DNA of 64,000 nucleotides from Streptomyces venezuelae (lineage in GTDB: Bacteria; Actinomycetota; Actinomycetes; Streptomycetales; Streptomycetaceae), in contig NZ_CP029194.1 in assembly GCF_008642375.1 (NCBI RefSeq), forward strand, positions 2,046,001 to 2,110,000. The letters run 5' to 3'. The position numbers were made by a program, and so were the translations under genes. How positions within the stretch are numbered: position 1 is the first letter of the stretch; each line of letters starts with the position of its first letter. Below are positions 9,095 through 18,290 of this stretch, one piece after another. Below the pieces are notes generated by a model, which was not told the DNA's origin, did not search any database, and worked only from the letters and a program-made list of their open reading frames with translations.

Positions 9095-11047
9095 TCAGTC
9101 GCGGGCGGGCTCCACGGCCTGCGCACTGGACTCGAAACGCCCGTCCAGACGTGAGACCAAACCGGTGACCTGGCGGGCGATGTCCGGGGCGGTCAGCCCG
9201 ATCTCGGCCATGACCTCGGCGCGCGAGGCGTGGTCGAGGAAGCGCGGCGGGATGCCGAAGTCACGCAGCGGCACGTCCACGCCGGCGTCGCGCAGCGCCT
9301 GGGCCACGGCCGAGCCGACGCCGCCGACGCGGCTGTTGTCCTCGACGGTGACGACGACCCGGTGCTGCTCGGCGAGCGGGGCGAGCGCCTCGTCGACGGG
9401 CTTGACCCAACGGGGGTCGACGACGGTGGTGGAGATGCCCTGACGGTCGAGCAGATCGGCGATCTCCAGGCACATGGGCGCCAGGGCGCCCACGGAGACG
9501 AGGAGGACGTCGGTGGGGGTACCTCCCATGCCGTTCAGGCCATGGGGGAGATCGCTGCCGGGCTCGCGGAGCACGTCCATGCCGCCGACGCGGCGCAGGG
9601 CCGGTACGGCGGGGCCGACGGCGCCCTTGGAGAAGCGGACCACGGTCGGGGCGTCGGTGACCTCGACGGCCTCGCGGAGCTGGGCGCGGACCTGGTCGGC
9701 ATCGCGCGGCGCGGCGAGCCGCAGACCGGGCACGACCTGGAGGATCGACATGTCCCACATGCCGTTGTGGGAGGCGCCGTCGGTGCCGGTGACGCCGGCC
9801 CGGTCCAGGACGAAGGTGACGCCGCACTTGTGCAGCGCCACGTCCATCAGGACCTGGTCGAAAGCGCGGTTGAGGAAGGTCGCGTAGACGGCGAAGACCG
9901 GGTGGAGACCGCCGGTGGCGAGGCCGGCCGCGGAGACGGCGGCGTGCTGCTCGGCGATGCCGACGTCGAAGACGCGCTCGGGGAACGCCTTGGCGAACTT
10001 GTCGAGGCCGACGGGCTGGAGCATGGCCGCCGTGATGGCGACGACGTCCTCGCGCTCCTTGCCGAGCGCGACCATCTCGTCGGCGAAGACGCCGGTCCAG
10101 TCGGCGCCGGAGGACGCGATGGGCAGGCCGGTGTCGGGGTGGATCTTGCCGACGGCGTGGAAGCGGTCGGCCTCGTCCTGGAGGGCCGGCTGGTAGCCGC
10201 GGCCCTTCTCGGTGAGGCAGTGGACGATGACCGGGCCGCCGAAGCGCTTGGCGCGGGTCAGCGCGGACTCCAGGGCCTCGATGTCGTGGCCGTCGATGGG
10301 GCCGACGTACTTGAGGCCGAGGTCCTCGAACATGCCCTGCGGGGCGATGAAGTCCTTGAGGCCCTTCTTGGCGCCGTGCAGGGTCTCGTAGAGCGGCTTC
10401 CCGACGACGGGGGTGCGCTCCAGGATGTCCTTGCCGCGTGCGAGGAAGCGCTCGTAGCCGTCGGTGGTGCGCAGGGTCGCCAGGTGGTTGGCGAGGCCGC
10501 CGATCGTGGGCGCGTAGGAGCGCTCGTTGTCGTTGACGACGATGACGAGCGGGCGGTCCTTGGCGGCGGCGATGTTGTTCAGCGCCTCCCAGGCCATGCC
10601 GCCCGTGAGGGCTCCGTCGCCGATGACGGCGACGACGTGGTCGTCCTTCCTCAGGACCTCGTTGGCCTTGGCGAGGCCGTCGGCCCAGCCGAGGACCGTC
10701 GAGGCGTGCGAGTTCTCGATCACGTCGTGCTCGGACTCCGCCTGCGAGGGGTAGCCGGAGAGGCCGCCCTTCATCTTGAGCTTGGAGAAGTCCTGGCGGC
10801 CCGTGAGCAGCTTGTGGACGTAGCTCTGGTGTCCGGTGTCCCAGAGGACCTTGTCCTTCGGGGAGTCGAACACCCGGTGCAGGGCGATGGTCAGCTCGAC
10901 CACACCGAGGTTGGGGCCGAGGTGCCCGCCGGTCTTGGAGACGGCGTCCACGAGGAACGTCCTGATCTCGTCGGCCAGCTGATCCAGCTGTTCCGGGGAA
11001 AGCCGGTCCAGATCTCGCGGTCCCCTGATACGGGTCAGCAGAGCCAC
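9095..11047 (-). CDS. dxs: 1-deoxy-D-xylulose-5-phosphate synthase
   Basis: 650 aa, full length for DXS. It shows [15 protein letters not shown] (catalytic His region), the thiamine-diphosphate motif [16 protein letters not shown] and the C-terminal transketolase-like domain with VGIAEQHA and [15 protein letters not shown]. It condenses pyruvate and glyceraldehyde-3-phosphate, the committing step of the MEP isoprenoid pathway. The GTG start is preceded by AAGGAGG at good distance. A -10-like TAGACT reads on the minus strand at 11098-11093, with no good -35. It is monocistronic, bounded by hairpins. Confidence 0.97.
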   Translation of the reverse strand: MALLTRIRGPRDLDRLSPEQLDQLADEIRTFLVDAVSKTGGHLGPNLGVVELTIALHRVFDSPKDKVLWDTGHQSYVHKLLTGRQDFSKLKMKGGLSGYPSQAESEHDVIENSHASTVLGWADGLAKANEVLRKDDHVVAVIGDGALTGGMAWEALNNIAAAKDRPLVIVVNDNERSYAPTIGGLANHLATLRTTDGYERFLARGKDILERTPVVGKPLYETLHGAKKGLKDFIAPQGMFEDLGLKYVGPIDGHDIEALESALTRAKRFGGPVIVHCLTEKGRGYQPALQDEADRFHAVGKIHPDTGLPIASSGADWTGVFADEMVALGKEREDVVAITAAMLQPVGLDKFAKAFPERVFDVGIAEQHAAVSAAGLATGGLHPVFAVYATFLNRAFDQVLMDVALHKCGVTFVLDRAGVTGTDGASHNGMWDMSILQVVPGLRLAAPRDADQVRAQLREAVEVTDAPTVVRFSKGAVGPAVPALRRVGGMDVLREPGSDLPHGLNGMGGTPTDVLLVSVGALAPMCLEIADLLDRQGISTTVVDPRWVKPVDEALAPLAEQHRVVVTVEDNSRVGGVGSAVAQALRDAGVDVPLRDFGIPPRFLDHASRAEVMAEIGLTAPDIARQVTGLVSRLDGRFESSAQAVEPARD

Positions 11048-11239
11048 CCGTGCCTCCTTGCGTTTGAGCTGGTCGAGCTTGCCGATTTGTCGAGTCTAAT
11101 GTTCCGTCTTGGATCGTGGGCATCGGGCCGGGGGGTGAGGCGTCACCCTCATGGCCGACATGCCGCTGATCTGTACGGCTCTGTACGCCCGCGCGCACCG
11201 CTCTCGTACGCCCTCGTGCACTGCTCCGGACGCAGCAGT

Positions 11240-11267
11240 GCCCGGCGCCGGTTTCGCGGCGCCGGGC
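11240..11267 (-). terminator. xylFGH operon terminator hairpin
   Basis: GCCCGGCGCC and its exact reverse complement flank an 8-nt loop, 37 bases beyond the xylH stop in the direction of transcription. The rest of the 256-bp gap to dxs holds the dxs leader and probable promoter. Confidence 0.8.
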
Positions 11268-11303
11268 GGTGTGGCGAGCGTTACGCGCGCGGGATCGAGG
11301 TCC

Positions 11304-12605
11304 CTAGGCGCGGCCCGCCGACTTCTGCGTCTTGCGGGAGACCGAGTCGATGATCACGGCGATGAGCAGGACCGCTCCGGTGATCATGTACTGGATCGCG
11401 TTCGAGGACAGGTTCATCTGGTTGAGGCCCTGGACGATCGACTGGATGACCAGGATGCCCAGGAGCGCCGACCAGACCTTGCCGCGTCCGCCGAAGAGGG
11501 ACGTGCCGCCGATGACCGCCGCGGCGATGCACATCATGAGCTGGTTGCCGCCGCCGAGGGAGCGGTCGGCGCCGCCGGTCGCGGAGGCGAGGAAGAGGCC
11601 GCCGATCGCGCCCATGGTGCCGGAGATCATGAAGACCGAGATCCGGATCCACGAGACGTTGATGCCGGCGCGGCGCGCTGCCTCGATGCCGCCGCCGACC
11701 GCGAAGACCTGACGGCCGTACGTGGTGCGGCGGAGCACGAAGTCGGTGACGAGCAGGATCAGCAGGAAGATCACCAGGGAGAGCGGGAGGCCCTGCTCCT
11801 GGTTGAAGCCGTACGCGGCGACGAGGACCAGGACCGCCAGGACGGCGGTGCGCAGGATGATCTCGCTCTGCGGGCGGTGCGGCAGCTCGGCGGCCTTGCG
11901 GCGGCGGGAGTCGCGCAGCTGGGCGAGGTAGAAGGCGGCGACGACGACCACGGCGAGGCCGTAGGCGGCCGCGACGTCGGAGAAGTAGTACTTCGTGAGG
12001 TCGCCGACGAAGCTGCCGATCGGGGTGGGGATGGTGGACCGGTCGCCCATCACCCAGGTCTGCAGGCCGGCCCAGCCGAGGAAGCCGGCGAGGGTGACGA
12101 CGAACGCGGGCACGCCGATCTTGGCGAAGACCAGACCGTGGAAGGCGCCGATCAGGGTGCCGGAGAGGATGCCGAGGACGATCGCGAGGCCGTCGGGCAT
12201 GTCGGTGCCGAGGACGCCCCAGACCGCGCCGGCCAGACCCGCCACGGAGCCGACGGCGAGGTCGATCTCGCCGAGCAGCAGGACGAAGACGATGCCGACG
12301 GCCATGATGCCGGGGCCGACCGCGTACAGCGTGATCTGGTCGAGGTTGTACGAGGTGATGAAGTTGCCGGTGAGCGCCTGGAAGACGATGCCGATGACGA
12401 TGAGACCGACGACGACGGGCAGCGAGCCGATCTCGCCGGAGCGGATCTTGCGCTTGAACTCGTCGACGTAGCCCTTGAGGCCCTGCTGGCGGACGAGAAG
12501 GCGGGGGTCGACGGCGGGGATCGCCGCGGCGGCCGGGGCGTCCTGGCCCGTACGGGGCTCGGGGACGGCCGTCTCGTCGCTCGCGGTGGGAGGGGTCGTG
12601 CTCAC
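11304..12605 (-). CDS. xylH: Xylose-type ABC transporter permease
   Basis: 433 aa. The start is the GTG that overlaps the xylG stop (GTGA). After an acidic 60-residue N-terminal tail there are about ten hydrophobic helices with BPD_transp_2 (RbsC/XylH-type) signatures such as LLLGEIDLAVGSVAGL and GIPAFVVTLAGFLG-like segments (here GVPAFVVTLAGFLG). A charged cytoplasmic insert (LRDSRRRKAAELPHRPQ) splits the helices, as in XylH. It forms the membrane channel for sugar uptake with XylG and XylF. The adjacent ROK regulator supports xylose as substrate, matching the S. coelicolor locus recalled from literature. Confidence 0.88.
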   Translation of the reverse strand: MSTTPPTASDETAVPEPRTGQDAPAAAAIPAVDPRLLVRQQGLKGYVDEFKRKIRSGEIGSLPVVVGLIVIGIVFQALTGNFITSYNLDQITLYAVGPGIMAVGIVFVLLLGEIDLAVGSVAGLAGAVWGVLGTDMPDGLAIVLGILSGTLIGAFHGLVFAKIGVPAFVVTLAGFLGWAGLQTWVMGDRSTIPTPIGSFVGDLTKYYFSDVAAAYGLAVVVVAAFYLAQLRDSRRRKAAELPHRPQSEIILRTAVLAVLVLVAAYGFNQEQGLPLSLVIFLLILLVTDFVLRRTTYGRQVFAVGGGIEAARRAGINVSWIRISVFMISGTMGAIGGLFLASATGGADRSLGGGNQLMMCIAAAVIGGTSLFGGRGKVWSALLGILVIQSIVQGLNQMNLSSNAIQYMITGAVLLIAVIIDSVSRKTQKSAGRA

Positions 12606-13381
12606 TTCGCTACCTCCGCGTTGCGGGCCTGACGGCGGGTCACGGCGTTGTCCGTGGCTCCCGTGATCGCGGCGATGATCTCTTCGTGCGTGGTGCTGGC
12701 GACCGGGAAGGTGCCGTTGTTGCGGCCCAGGCGCAGCACGGCGACCGTGTCGGCCACGGCCTTGACGTCGGCCATGTTGTGGCTGATCAGGATGACGCCG
12801 AGGCCCTGCTCGCGCAGGCGCTCGACCAGGTCGAGGACCTGCGCGGTCTGCTCGACGCCGAGGGCGGCGGTCGGCTCGTCCAGGATCACGATCTTGGGGT
12901 TGCCGACGAGGGCGCGCGCGATGGCGACGACCTGCCGCTGGCCGCCGGAGAGGGCGGCGACGGGGATGCGGACGCTGGGGATGCGGATGGAGAGGGTCGA
13001 GAGGAGGTCCTTCGCCCGCTTCTCCATGGCGACCTCGTCGAGGACGCCGCCCTTCTTGATCTCCCGGCCGAGGAACAGGTTGGCGACGACGTCGAGGTTG
13101 TCGCAGAGGGCGAGGTCCTGGTAGACGGTCGCGACACCGAGGTTCTGGGAGTCGTGCGGGCGGTTGATCTCGACCGGCTCGCCCTCCCACTCGATGACGC
13201 CCTCGTCGATGGGGTGCACGCCGGCGATCGTCTTGACGAGCGTGGACTTGCCCGCTCCGTTGTCGCCGACGAGCGCGACGACCTCTCCTGCGTGGACTTC
13301 GAGATCGACACCGGAGAGGACCTGAACCGCTCCGAACCGCTTGAAGATCCCGCGCAACGCCAACACGGGCGTCTGGGACAC
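12602..13381 (-). CDS. xylG: Sugar ABC transporter ATP-binding protein
   Basis: 259 aa. It has Walker A GDNGAGKST (residues 39-47), signature LSGGQRQ, Walker B IVILDEP and an H-loop in LISHNM. It is a single-cassette ATPase, whereas E. coli XylG has two cassettes; the single form is usual in actinobacteria. The GTG at 13381 is chosen because AAGGAG lies nine bases upstream. It is coupled to xylH by a 4-nt overlap, but a 352-bp gap separates it from xylF. Confidence 0.88.
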   Translation of the reverse strand: MSQTPVLALRGIFKRFGAVQVLSGVDLEVHAGEVVALVGDNGAGKSTLVKTIAGVHPIDEGVIEWEGEPVEINRPHDSQNLGVATVYQDLALCDNLDVVANLFLGREIKKGGVLDEVAMEKRAKDLLSTLSIRIPSVRIPVAALSGGQRQVVAIARALVGNPKIVILDEPTAALGVEQTAQVLDLVERLREQGLGVILISHNMADVKAVADTVAVLRLGRNNGTFPVASTTHEEIIAAITGATDNAVTRRQARNAEVAK

Positions 13382-13733
13382 GTGAACCAACTCCTTCGCC
13401 GCCGGTGCGGCGGCGGGCAAGGCGCGCCGCCCGGGCGGCGCCGAGATCTGAGGGGGGCTTGCGCGTCCGGCTCCCGGACCGACAGCGGGGTCTGGGTCGG
13501 CCGGGAACCGGACGGGTGGGTGGGGACGGAGCCCGTTCGTGGTGCGTATCCGCCGCGCGATCCTTCACCTCTTGCACGTGGCGCCCCGGCCGGGAGGCCG
13601 GTCGCACGGGCGGGGAGGCGGGGACGGGGCGGTCGTACGCGGATCACGGGACCACGGGGGTCACCGGGGTCCGTCGCCGGGGAGTCGGGCCCTCGCGGGC
13701 CCGGCCGGGCTCGGGAGGAGGCCCGGGGGGGCG
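13382..13733 (-). other. Long xylF-xylG intergenic spacer with stem-loop
   Basis: 352 bp without a gene. Close to the xylF end, CGGGCCC and GGGCCCG form a perfect 7-bp stem around TCGC (13686-13703). A further GC palindrome centred on GCCGCCCGGGCGGC lies near 13430. Such elements between a binding-protein gene and its membrane components commonly stabilise the upstream message or attenuate readthrough; this role is inferred. No convincing internal promoter is seen. Confidence 0.5.
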
Positions 13734-14798
13734 TTACTTGATGCCCAGCTCGGTGCACTTGGCGGCGAGGTCCGAGGTGCAGATGTCCGCGGCCTTGTAG
13801 ATGCCGTCCGCGATCACCGTGGTCTGGATGTTGGTCTTGTCGACCACGACCGGCGGGAAGAGCGTGGAGGGCACGCCGTCGGTCGCGCCCTGCGCGCCGA
13901 GTTCCTTGCCCTGCAGCAGGTTCACGGCGAACTTGGCGGCCTCGGGGGCCAGCTGGAGCGGGGACTTGTAGATCGTGAAGGTCTGCGAGCCGGCGACGAT
14001 GCGCTGGATGCCCGCGACCTCGGCGTCCTGGCCGCCCACCGGGACGTTCTTCACGCCGGCGTTCTCGAGGGAGGTGATGATGCCTCCGGCCATGCCGTCG
14101 TTGGCGGAGTAGACGGCGCCGATCTTGTCCTTGCCGACCGAGGAGATCGCGGCGGACATCTTCTCGCCGGCGACCTTCGGGTCCCACTCGCCGGACGCCT
14201 CGTAGGCGATCTTGCCGACCTTGCCGTCGAGCGCGGTGTGGGCGCCCTTCTTGAACAGGGCGGCGTTCGGGTCCTTCTCGTCGCCGTTGATCATCACGAC
14301 GTTGGCGGTGGCCGCCTTGGCGCCGAGGGCGGCGAGGAGCGCCTGGCCCTGGAGCTCGCCGACCTTGTTGTTGTCGTGGCTGACGTAGGCGTCGGCACCC
14401 GGGACGGCACGGTCGTACGCGACGACCTTCACGCCCTTCGCCTTCGCGTCCTTGACCCAGCCCGCGGCCTTGGCCGAGTCCACCGGGTCGAGGGCGATGA
14501 CCTTGACGCCGTCGGCGATCAGCTGGTCGAACTGCTGCTTCTGCTTGACGACGTCGGAGACGGCGTTGTTGTACACGATCTCGCAGTCGGAGCAGGCGGC
14601 CTTGACGGCCTTCTCGAACTGCGGCTTGTCCAGGGCCTCGTAGCGCGAGGTCTTGTTCTCGGGAAGGAGCAGACCGATCTTGGTCGAGCTGCCCTTGTCT
14701 TCACCGTCTCCGCCGCCCGCCTGGCCACAGGCGGCGAGGGAGAGGGCCATCGAGACCGCGGCCGTGGCTATGACGGCGCGACGCGTCACTGCGTTCAT
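13734..14798 (-). CDS. xylF: Xylose-type ABC transporter substrate-binding lipoprotein
   Basis: 354 aa periplasmic-binding-protein type 1. A lipoprotein signal MNAVTRRAVIATAAVSMAL ends in the lipobox LAAC (Cys about residue 24). The mature part has sugar-binding family motifs KIGLLLPENKTSRYEALD, VIALDPVDSAKA, VSHDNNKVGELQG and VYSANDGMAGGII. It is anchored outside the membrane and delivers xylose to XylGH. ATG is preceded by GGGAGG. It is the first gene of the importer operon and faces a strong dyad 75 bases upstream. Confidence 0.9.
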   Translation of the reverse strand: MNAVTRRAVIATAAVSMALSLAACGQAGGGDGEDKGSSTKIGLLLPENKTSRYEALDKPQFEKAVKAACSDCEIVYNNAVSDVVKQKQQFDQLIADGVKVIALDPVDSAKAAGWVKDAKAKGVKVVAYDRAVPGADAYVSHDNNKVGELQGQALLAALGAKAATANVVMINGDEKDPNAALFKKGAHTALDGKVGKIAYEASGEWDPKVAGEKMSAAISSVGKDKIGAVYSANDGMAGGIITSLENAGVKNVPVGGQDAEVAGIQRIVAGSQTFTIYKSPLQLAPEAAKFAVNLLQGKELGAQGATDGVPSTLFPPVVVDKTNIQTTVIADGIYKAADICTSDLAAKCTELGIK

Positions 14799-14827
14799 TG
14801 GGGTTGCCTCCCTGACGAGGCCGCGAC

Positions 14828-14866
14828 GTTGCGGCCGAGGATGCCCGAAGTCAACTCGGCCGCAAC
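14828..14866 (-). terminator. 12-bp inverted repeat between rok7B7 and xylF
   Basis: GTTGCGGCCGAG and CTCGGCCGCAAC are exact reverse complements separated by 15 bases. It can terminate the ROK transcript or form a stem in the xylF leader, 30 bases before the xylF ATG. The placement does not decide between these. Confidence 0.6.
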
Positions 14867-14871
14867 ACCGT

Positions 14872-14894
14872 CGTCAAGAAGTAAATTCTTAACG
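14872..14894. promoter_or_regulatory. Candidate ROK operator upstream of xylF
   Basis: On the minus strand, arms CGTTAAGAA and TTCTTGACG flank a 5-nt A/T-rich spacer and match in 8 of 9 positions. This is AT-rich against a GC-rich background, as ROK/NagC/XylR operators usually are. A second small dyad AACGG-TG-CCGTT lies next to it (14902-14913). Its position between the ROK gene and xylF suggests repression of xylFGH in the absence of inducer. Confidence 0.5.
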
Positions 14895-14919
14895 AGATGA
14901 CAACGGTGCCGTTCGTTAT

Positions 14920-16164
14920 CTAAGTGAAGGCAGGCGTGGAGAGCGGGGCGGCCGTCGGCAGGGGGCTCTCCAAAAGGGTCGAATCGCCCATTTCGCTCAG
15001 GACGAGGGCGAGGGCGCCGAGCACCTCCGCGCGTCCGCCGAGCGCTCCCTGGGCCAGCGAGAGCTGCCGGGCGGCGCTGGGGATCGCGTACCGCGAGACG
15101 GAGTCCCTGATGGGCGCGAGGACCAGCTCACCGGCCTCGGCGAGGTCGCCGCCGAGCACGACCCGGCTGGGGTTGAGGAGGTTGCAGAGGTTGGCGATGC
15201 CGCTGCCGATGTGCCGGCCGACGTCGGCGACGACCCGGCGGCAGCCGGGGTCGCCCGCGCGGGCCAGCTGGACGACGCGCTCCATGGTCAGGTCCGGGCC
15301 GTGACTGGGCTGGAGCAGCGGCAGGACGTAGCGGGCGGCGGTGAAGGTCTCCAGGCAGCCGCGGTTGCCACAGCGGCAGACCGGTCCCGACTCGTCGAGG
15401 GTGATGTGCCCGATCTCGCCGGCGGTGCCGCCGGGACCCCGGTAGACCCGCCCGTCGATGACGAGGCCGGCGCCGACGCCGCTGGCCACCTTGATGTACG
15501 CGAGGTCCTTGACGCCCCGCCCGCTCCCCCACACCAGCTCGCCGAGCGCGCCGAGGTTGGCGTCGTTGTCGACGTGCACGGGGACGCCGAGGCGGCCGGA
15601 GAGCTCCTCGGCGGGGTTGATGCCGCTCCAGCCCGGGAGGATCGAGGTCGACCCGAGCAGGCCGGAGGAGACGTCGATGGGGCCCGGTACGCCGAGACCG
15701 ACGCCGATGACCTTGTCGCGGCCGATCCCGGTGGCCGCGATCAGCCGTGTGACCAGCTGTTCCGCCCGGTCGAAGCCCTCGGCCGCGGAGGCGTCCACGT
15801 CGAGCGGCTCGGCCTCCTCGGCCAGCACCTGGTGGGCGAGGTTGCCGACGGCGACCCGCAGGTGGGTGTGGCCGAAATCGACGCCGATGACGATGCCGGC
15901 GTCCCCGGAGAGCGAGACGCTGCGGGCCCTGCGGCCCCCCGCGGAGGTCGGGGTGACCTCGACCGTCCCGCCGTCCTTCAACTCCCGCACGATGTTGGAG
16001 ACCGTGGCGGCGGACAGGCCCGTCGCCCGGGCGATCTCCGCCTGGGTGAGCGAGCCGGCCATCCGTACCGCCCGGACGACCCGTTCGAGATTGGCCCTGT
16101 GCAGAGACGTCTGCGACCCCGGAGTCTCCATCGACTCACTCACTCCCACCGATTTCTCCAACAT
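14920..16164 (-). CDS. rok7B7: ROK-family transcriptional regulator
   Basis: 414 aa. An N-terminal winged HTH (LTQAEIARATGLSAATVSNIVREL) precedes a full ROK sugar-kinase-like domain with GVDFGHTHLRVAVGN, PGPIDVSSG and the zinc-binding CRCGNRGCLE motif. Its neighbours on both sides are sugar importers: xylFGH downstream and ngcEFG upstream in the map. In S. coelicolor the ROK gene at this position is Rok7B7, reported to control xylose uptake and carbon repression (recalled). The start is uncertain: ATG at 16164 has no clear Shine-Dalgarno, and in-frame GTG or ATG codons 7 to 12 residues later are possible. Confidence 0.88.
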   Translation of the reverse strand: MLEKSVGVSESMETPGSQTSLHRANLERVVRAVRMAGSLTQAEIARATGLSAATVSNIVRELKDGGTVEVTPTSAGGRRARSVSLSGDAGIVIGVDFGHTHLRVAVGNLAHQVLAEEAEPLDVDASAAEGFDRAEQLVTRLIAATGIGRDKVIGVGLGVPGPIDVSSGLLGSTSILPGWSGINPAEELSGRLGVPVHVDNDANLGALGELVWGSGRGVKDLAYIKVASGVGAGLVIDGRVYRGPGGTAGEIGHITLDESGPVCRCGNRGCLETFTAARYVLPLLQPSHGPDLTMERVVQLARAGDPGCRRVVADVGRHIGSGIANLCNLLNPSRVVLGGDLAEAGELVLAPIRDSVSRYAIPSAARQLSLAQGALGGRAEVLGALALVLSEMGDSTLLESPLPTAAPLSTPAFT

Positions 16165-16244
16165 GTGAACTCTAAGGGGACGCTTTCGGCTTGCTCCCCG
16201 TCAAGACCTTGAGCGGTGGGCGTCGGGTGTCACGGCACACGAAG

Positions 16245-16272
16245 GGCCCCCGGCGCGGCGGCGCCGGGGGCC
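16245..16272 (-). terminator. ngcEFG operon terminator hairpin
   Basis: A 12-bp perfect GC stem (GGCCCCCGGCGC and its reverse complement) with a GGCG loop lies 50 bases past the ngcG stop and before the ROK promoter region. Confidence 0.8.
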
Positions 16273-16322
16273 TTTCGGGGCGGGAGAGCGGGGCTTCGGC
16301 ACCCCTCCTGGGAGCGGTGCGG

Positions 16323-17261
16323 CTACTTCACGGCGCCGGCGGTCAGACCGGCCACCACCTGCCGCTGGAAGATGATGTACGCGGCCAGGACCGGCAGCAT
16401 CGCCATCACGAGGCCGGCGAAGAGGCCGGACCAGTCGCCCTTGTAGCCCTGGCTCGTGGCGAGCTGGACGAGGCCCTGGGAGAGCACCTTCTGGTCCTGC
16501 TCCGTGTTGAGCACGGTGGGCAGCAGGTACTGGTTCCACTGACCGAGGAAGTTGAAGATGCCGACGCTGATCAGGCCCGGCCTGGCCATCGGCAGCATGA
16601 CCTGGAAGAAGGTCCGGGTGTGCGAGGCCCCGTCCACGAAGGCCGCTTCCGCCACCGAGGAGGGCAGGGTGCGGAAGAAGGCCGTCAGGAAGAAGACGGT
16701 GAAGGGCAGCGAGTACGCGATGTAGACGAGGATCAGGCCGTGCGGGGTGTTGAGCAGGGCCAGGTTCTGCATCACGTAGAAGAGCGGCACGAGCGCCAGG
16801 ATGATCGGGAAGCTCATTCCTCCGATGAAGAGGAAGTAGATGAAGCGGTTGCCCGGGAAGTCGAAGCGGGCCAGCACGTACGCCGCCATCGAGCCGAGGA
16901 GCAGCGTGCCGACGAGCGAACCGCCGACGACCACGATCGTGTTCATGAAGTAGTCGCTCATGTGTGCCTGGGACCAGGCGCGCGACCAGTTCTCGAAGTG
17001 CAGGCCGTCCGGTAGCGACCACGGGGAGGTGAAGATCGCCCGGTCGGTCTTGAAGGAGGTCATGACCGCCCAGAGCAGCGGCATGACGACCATGATCGCC
17101 CAGATGATCAGGACGCCGTGCGAGAAGACGTTGAGGACCGCGCCCTCGCTCTTGGACTCCTTGCGGGACGTGGGCGCCGCCGTCTTGGTGACCACGGGCC
17201 CCGAGCCCCCCGAGGGGCCGGGGGTCTCGACGCCGGGGGTGGCAGTGTCGGTCGTCTTCAT
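16323..17261 (-). CDS. ngcG: ABC sugar permease, MalG type
   Basis: 312 aa with six hydrophobic helices after a 40-residue Pro/Thr/Ser-rich N-terminal tail. It has the BPD_transp_1 EAA loop, AAFVDGASHTRTFFQVMLP, that contacts an ATPase. No ATPase gene is present here; CUT1 importers in Streptomyces commonly share the distant MsiK, which is inferred for this one. The ATG overlaps the ngcF stop by one base. The S. coelicolor equivalent imports diacetylchitobiose/GlcNAc (recalled). Confidence 0.87.
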   Translation of the reverse strand: MKTTDTATPGVETPGPSGGSGPVVTKTAAPTSRKESKSEGAVLNVFSHGVLIIWAIMVVMPLLWAVMTSFKTDRAIFTSPWSLPDGLHFENWSRAWSQAHMSDYFMNTIVVVGGSLVGTLLLGSMAAYVLARFDFPGNRFIYFLFIGGMSFPIILALVPLFYVMQNLALLNTPHGLILVYIAYSLPFTVFFLTAFFRTLPSSVAEAAFVDGASHTRTFFQVMLPMARPGLISVGIFNFLGQWNQYLLPTVLNTEQDQKVLSQGLVQLATSQGYKGDWSGLFAGLVMAMLPVLAAYIIFQRQVVAGLTAGAVK

Positions 17262-18190
17262 CAGAACTCCAGCCGCTCGCGCCGGCCCAGCTTCATCACG
17301 ACGGCCGCGAAGGCCAGGGTGACGAGAAGGAGCGCGACACCGATGGTCGTTGCATAGGCGGCCTGACCGTCCCGGAACGCCTTCTGGTACACGTACAGCG
17401 GAAGGACGACGGTGGAGTAGTCGGGCCCGCCGCCGTTGGGGCCGACGGTCATGATCTGGACGACGGCGAAGGACTCCGCGCCGAGCGCGAGGATGCCCAT
17501 GTAGATCCAGCCGGACTGCACGGTGTCCCAGAGCAGCGGCAGGGTGATCTTGAAGAAGGTCGTGAAACGGCTGGCGCCGTCGAGCAGCGCGGCCTCGTAG
17601 AAGTCCCTCGGAATGGACGCCATGCCGGCCGAGAAGAGGACGACGAAGAAGCCGACCGTGGACCAGACGAGAACCGCCATCACGCAGATGAGGGCGAGAT
17701 CCGGATCGCCCAGCCAGTCCGGCTGAATACTGCCGAGGCCCACGAGCTTCAGAGCGGAATTGATGGCTCCGCTATTCGGGTTGTAGGCGAACTGGAAGAG
17801 CAGCGCGACGATCGCGATCGACAGCACCTGCGGGAAGAAGTACACAATCTTGTAGAAGGCTGATCCGCGCACACCGGCGATGGCCGCTCCACGGCGGCGC
17901 CGACCTCCGACATTGAGCATGAATGCGAAGAACAGCGCGAGTCCGACGGTCACCAGCGGCAGCACCACCGCGAGGGTCAGACTGTGCTGGAGCGATTTCC
18001 AGAAGATCTCGTCGTCCAGCATTCTGCTGTAGTTGTCGAATCCGACGAACCCGAATTCGGGGCTCAGTCCGCTCCAGTCCGTGAGCGAGTAGTAGATGGA
18101 CTGGATGAACGGCCAGATGACGAAGAGCGCATAGAGCGCGAGGGGTGCCGCCAGGAACCCCACGATGAAACGGTACTTGCCGTGCTGCAT
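17261..18190 (-). CDS. ngcF: ABC sugar permease, MalF type
   Basis: 309 aa with six hydrophobic helices and the EAA loop EAALLDGASRFTTFFKITLP. It pairs with NgcG to form the membrane channel. It begins 100 bases after ngcE, across a GC-rich hairpin, and overlaps ngcG by one base. The central helices (VYFFPQVLSIAIVALLFQF) are typical of CUT1 MalF subunits. Confidence 0.87.
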   Translation of the reverse strand: MQHGKYRFIVGFLAAPLALYALFVIWPFIQSIYYSLTDWSGLSPEFGFVGFDNYSRMLDDEIFWKSLQHSLTLAVVLPLVTVGLALFFAFMLNVGGRRRRGAAIAGVRGSAFYKIVYFFPQVLSIAIVALLFQFAYNPNSGAINSALKLVGLGSIQPDWLGDPDLALICVMAVLVWSTVGFFVVLFSAGMASIPRDFYEAALLDGASRFTTFFKITLPLLWDTVQSGWIYMGILALGAESFAVVQIMTVGPNGGGPDYSTVVLPLYVYQKAFRDGQAAYATTIGVALLLVTLAFAAVVMKLGRRERLEF

Positions 18191-18246
18191 TCCTACCGAC
18201 CCCGATCTTCCCGCGGAGGCGCGCCGCGGGTGCCGCGCGCGAAGGG

Positions 18247-18285
18247 GCCGGGGCCCGCTCCCGGTCGGCGGGAAGGGGCCCCGGC
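18247..18285 (-). terminator. Attenuator-like hairpin between ngcE and ngcF
   Basis: GCCGGGGCCC and its exact reverse complement enclose 19 bases that can form a further small stem. It lies just after the ngcE stop, before the permease genes, and probably lowers permease expression relative to the binding protein. Confidence 0.6.
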
Positions 18286-18290
18286 ACTGC

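Noticed and set aside
8974..9126. N-terminal extension of the amino-acid permease
   Set aside because: The longer frame runs through the dxs terminator hairpin and has no ribosome site; the GTG at 8973 has GGGAGG upstream.
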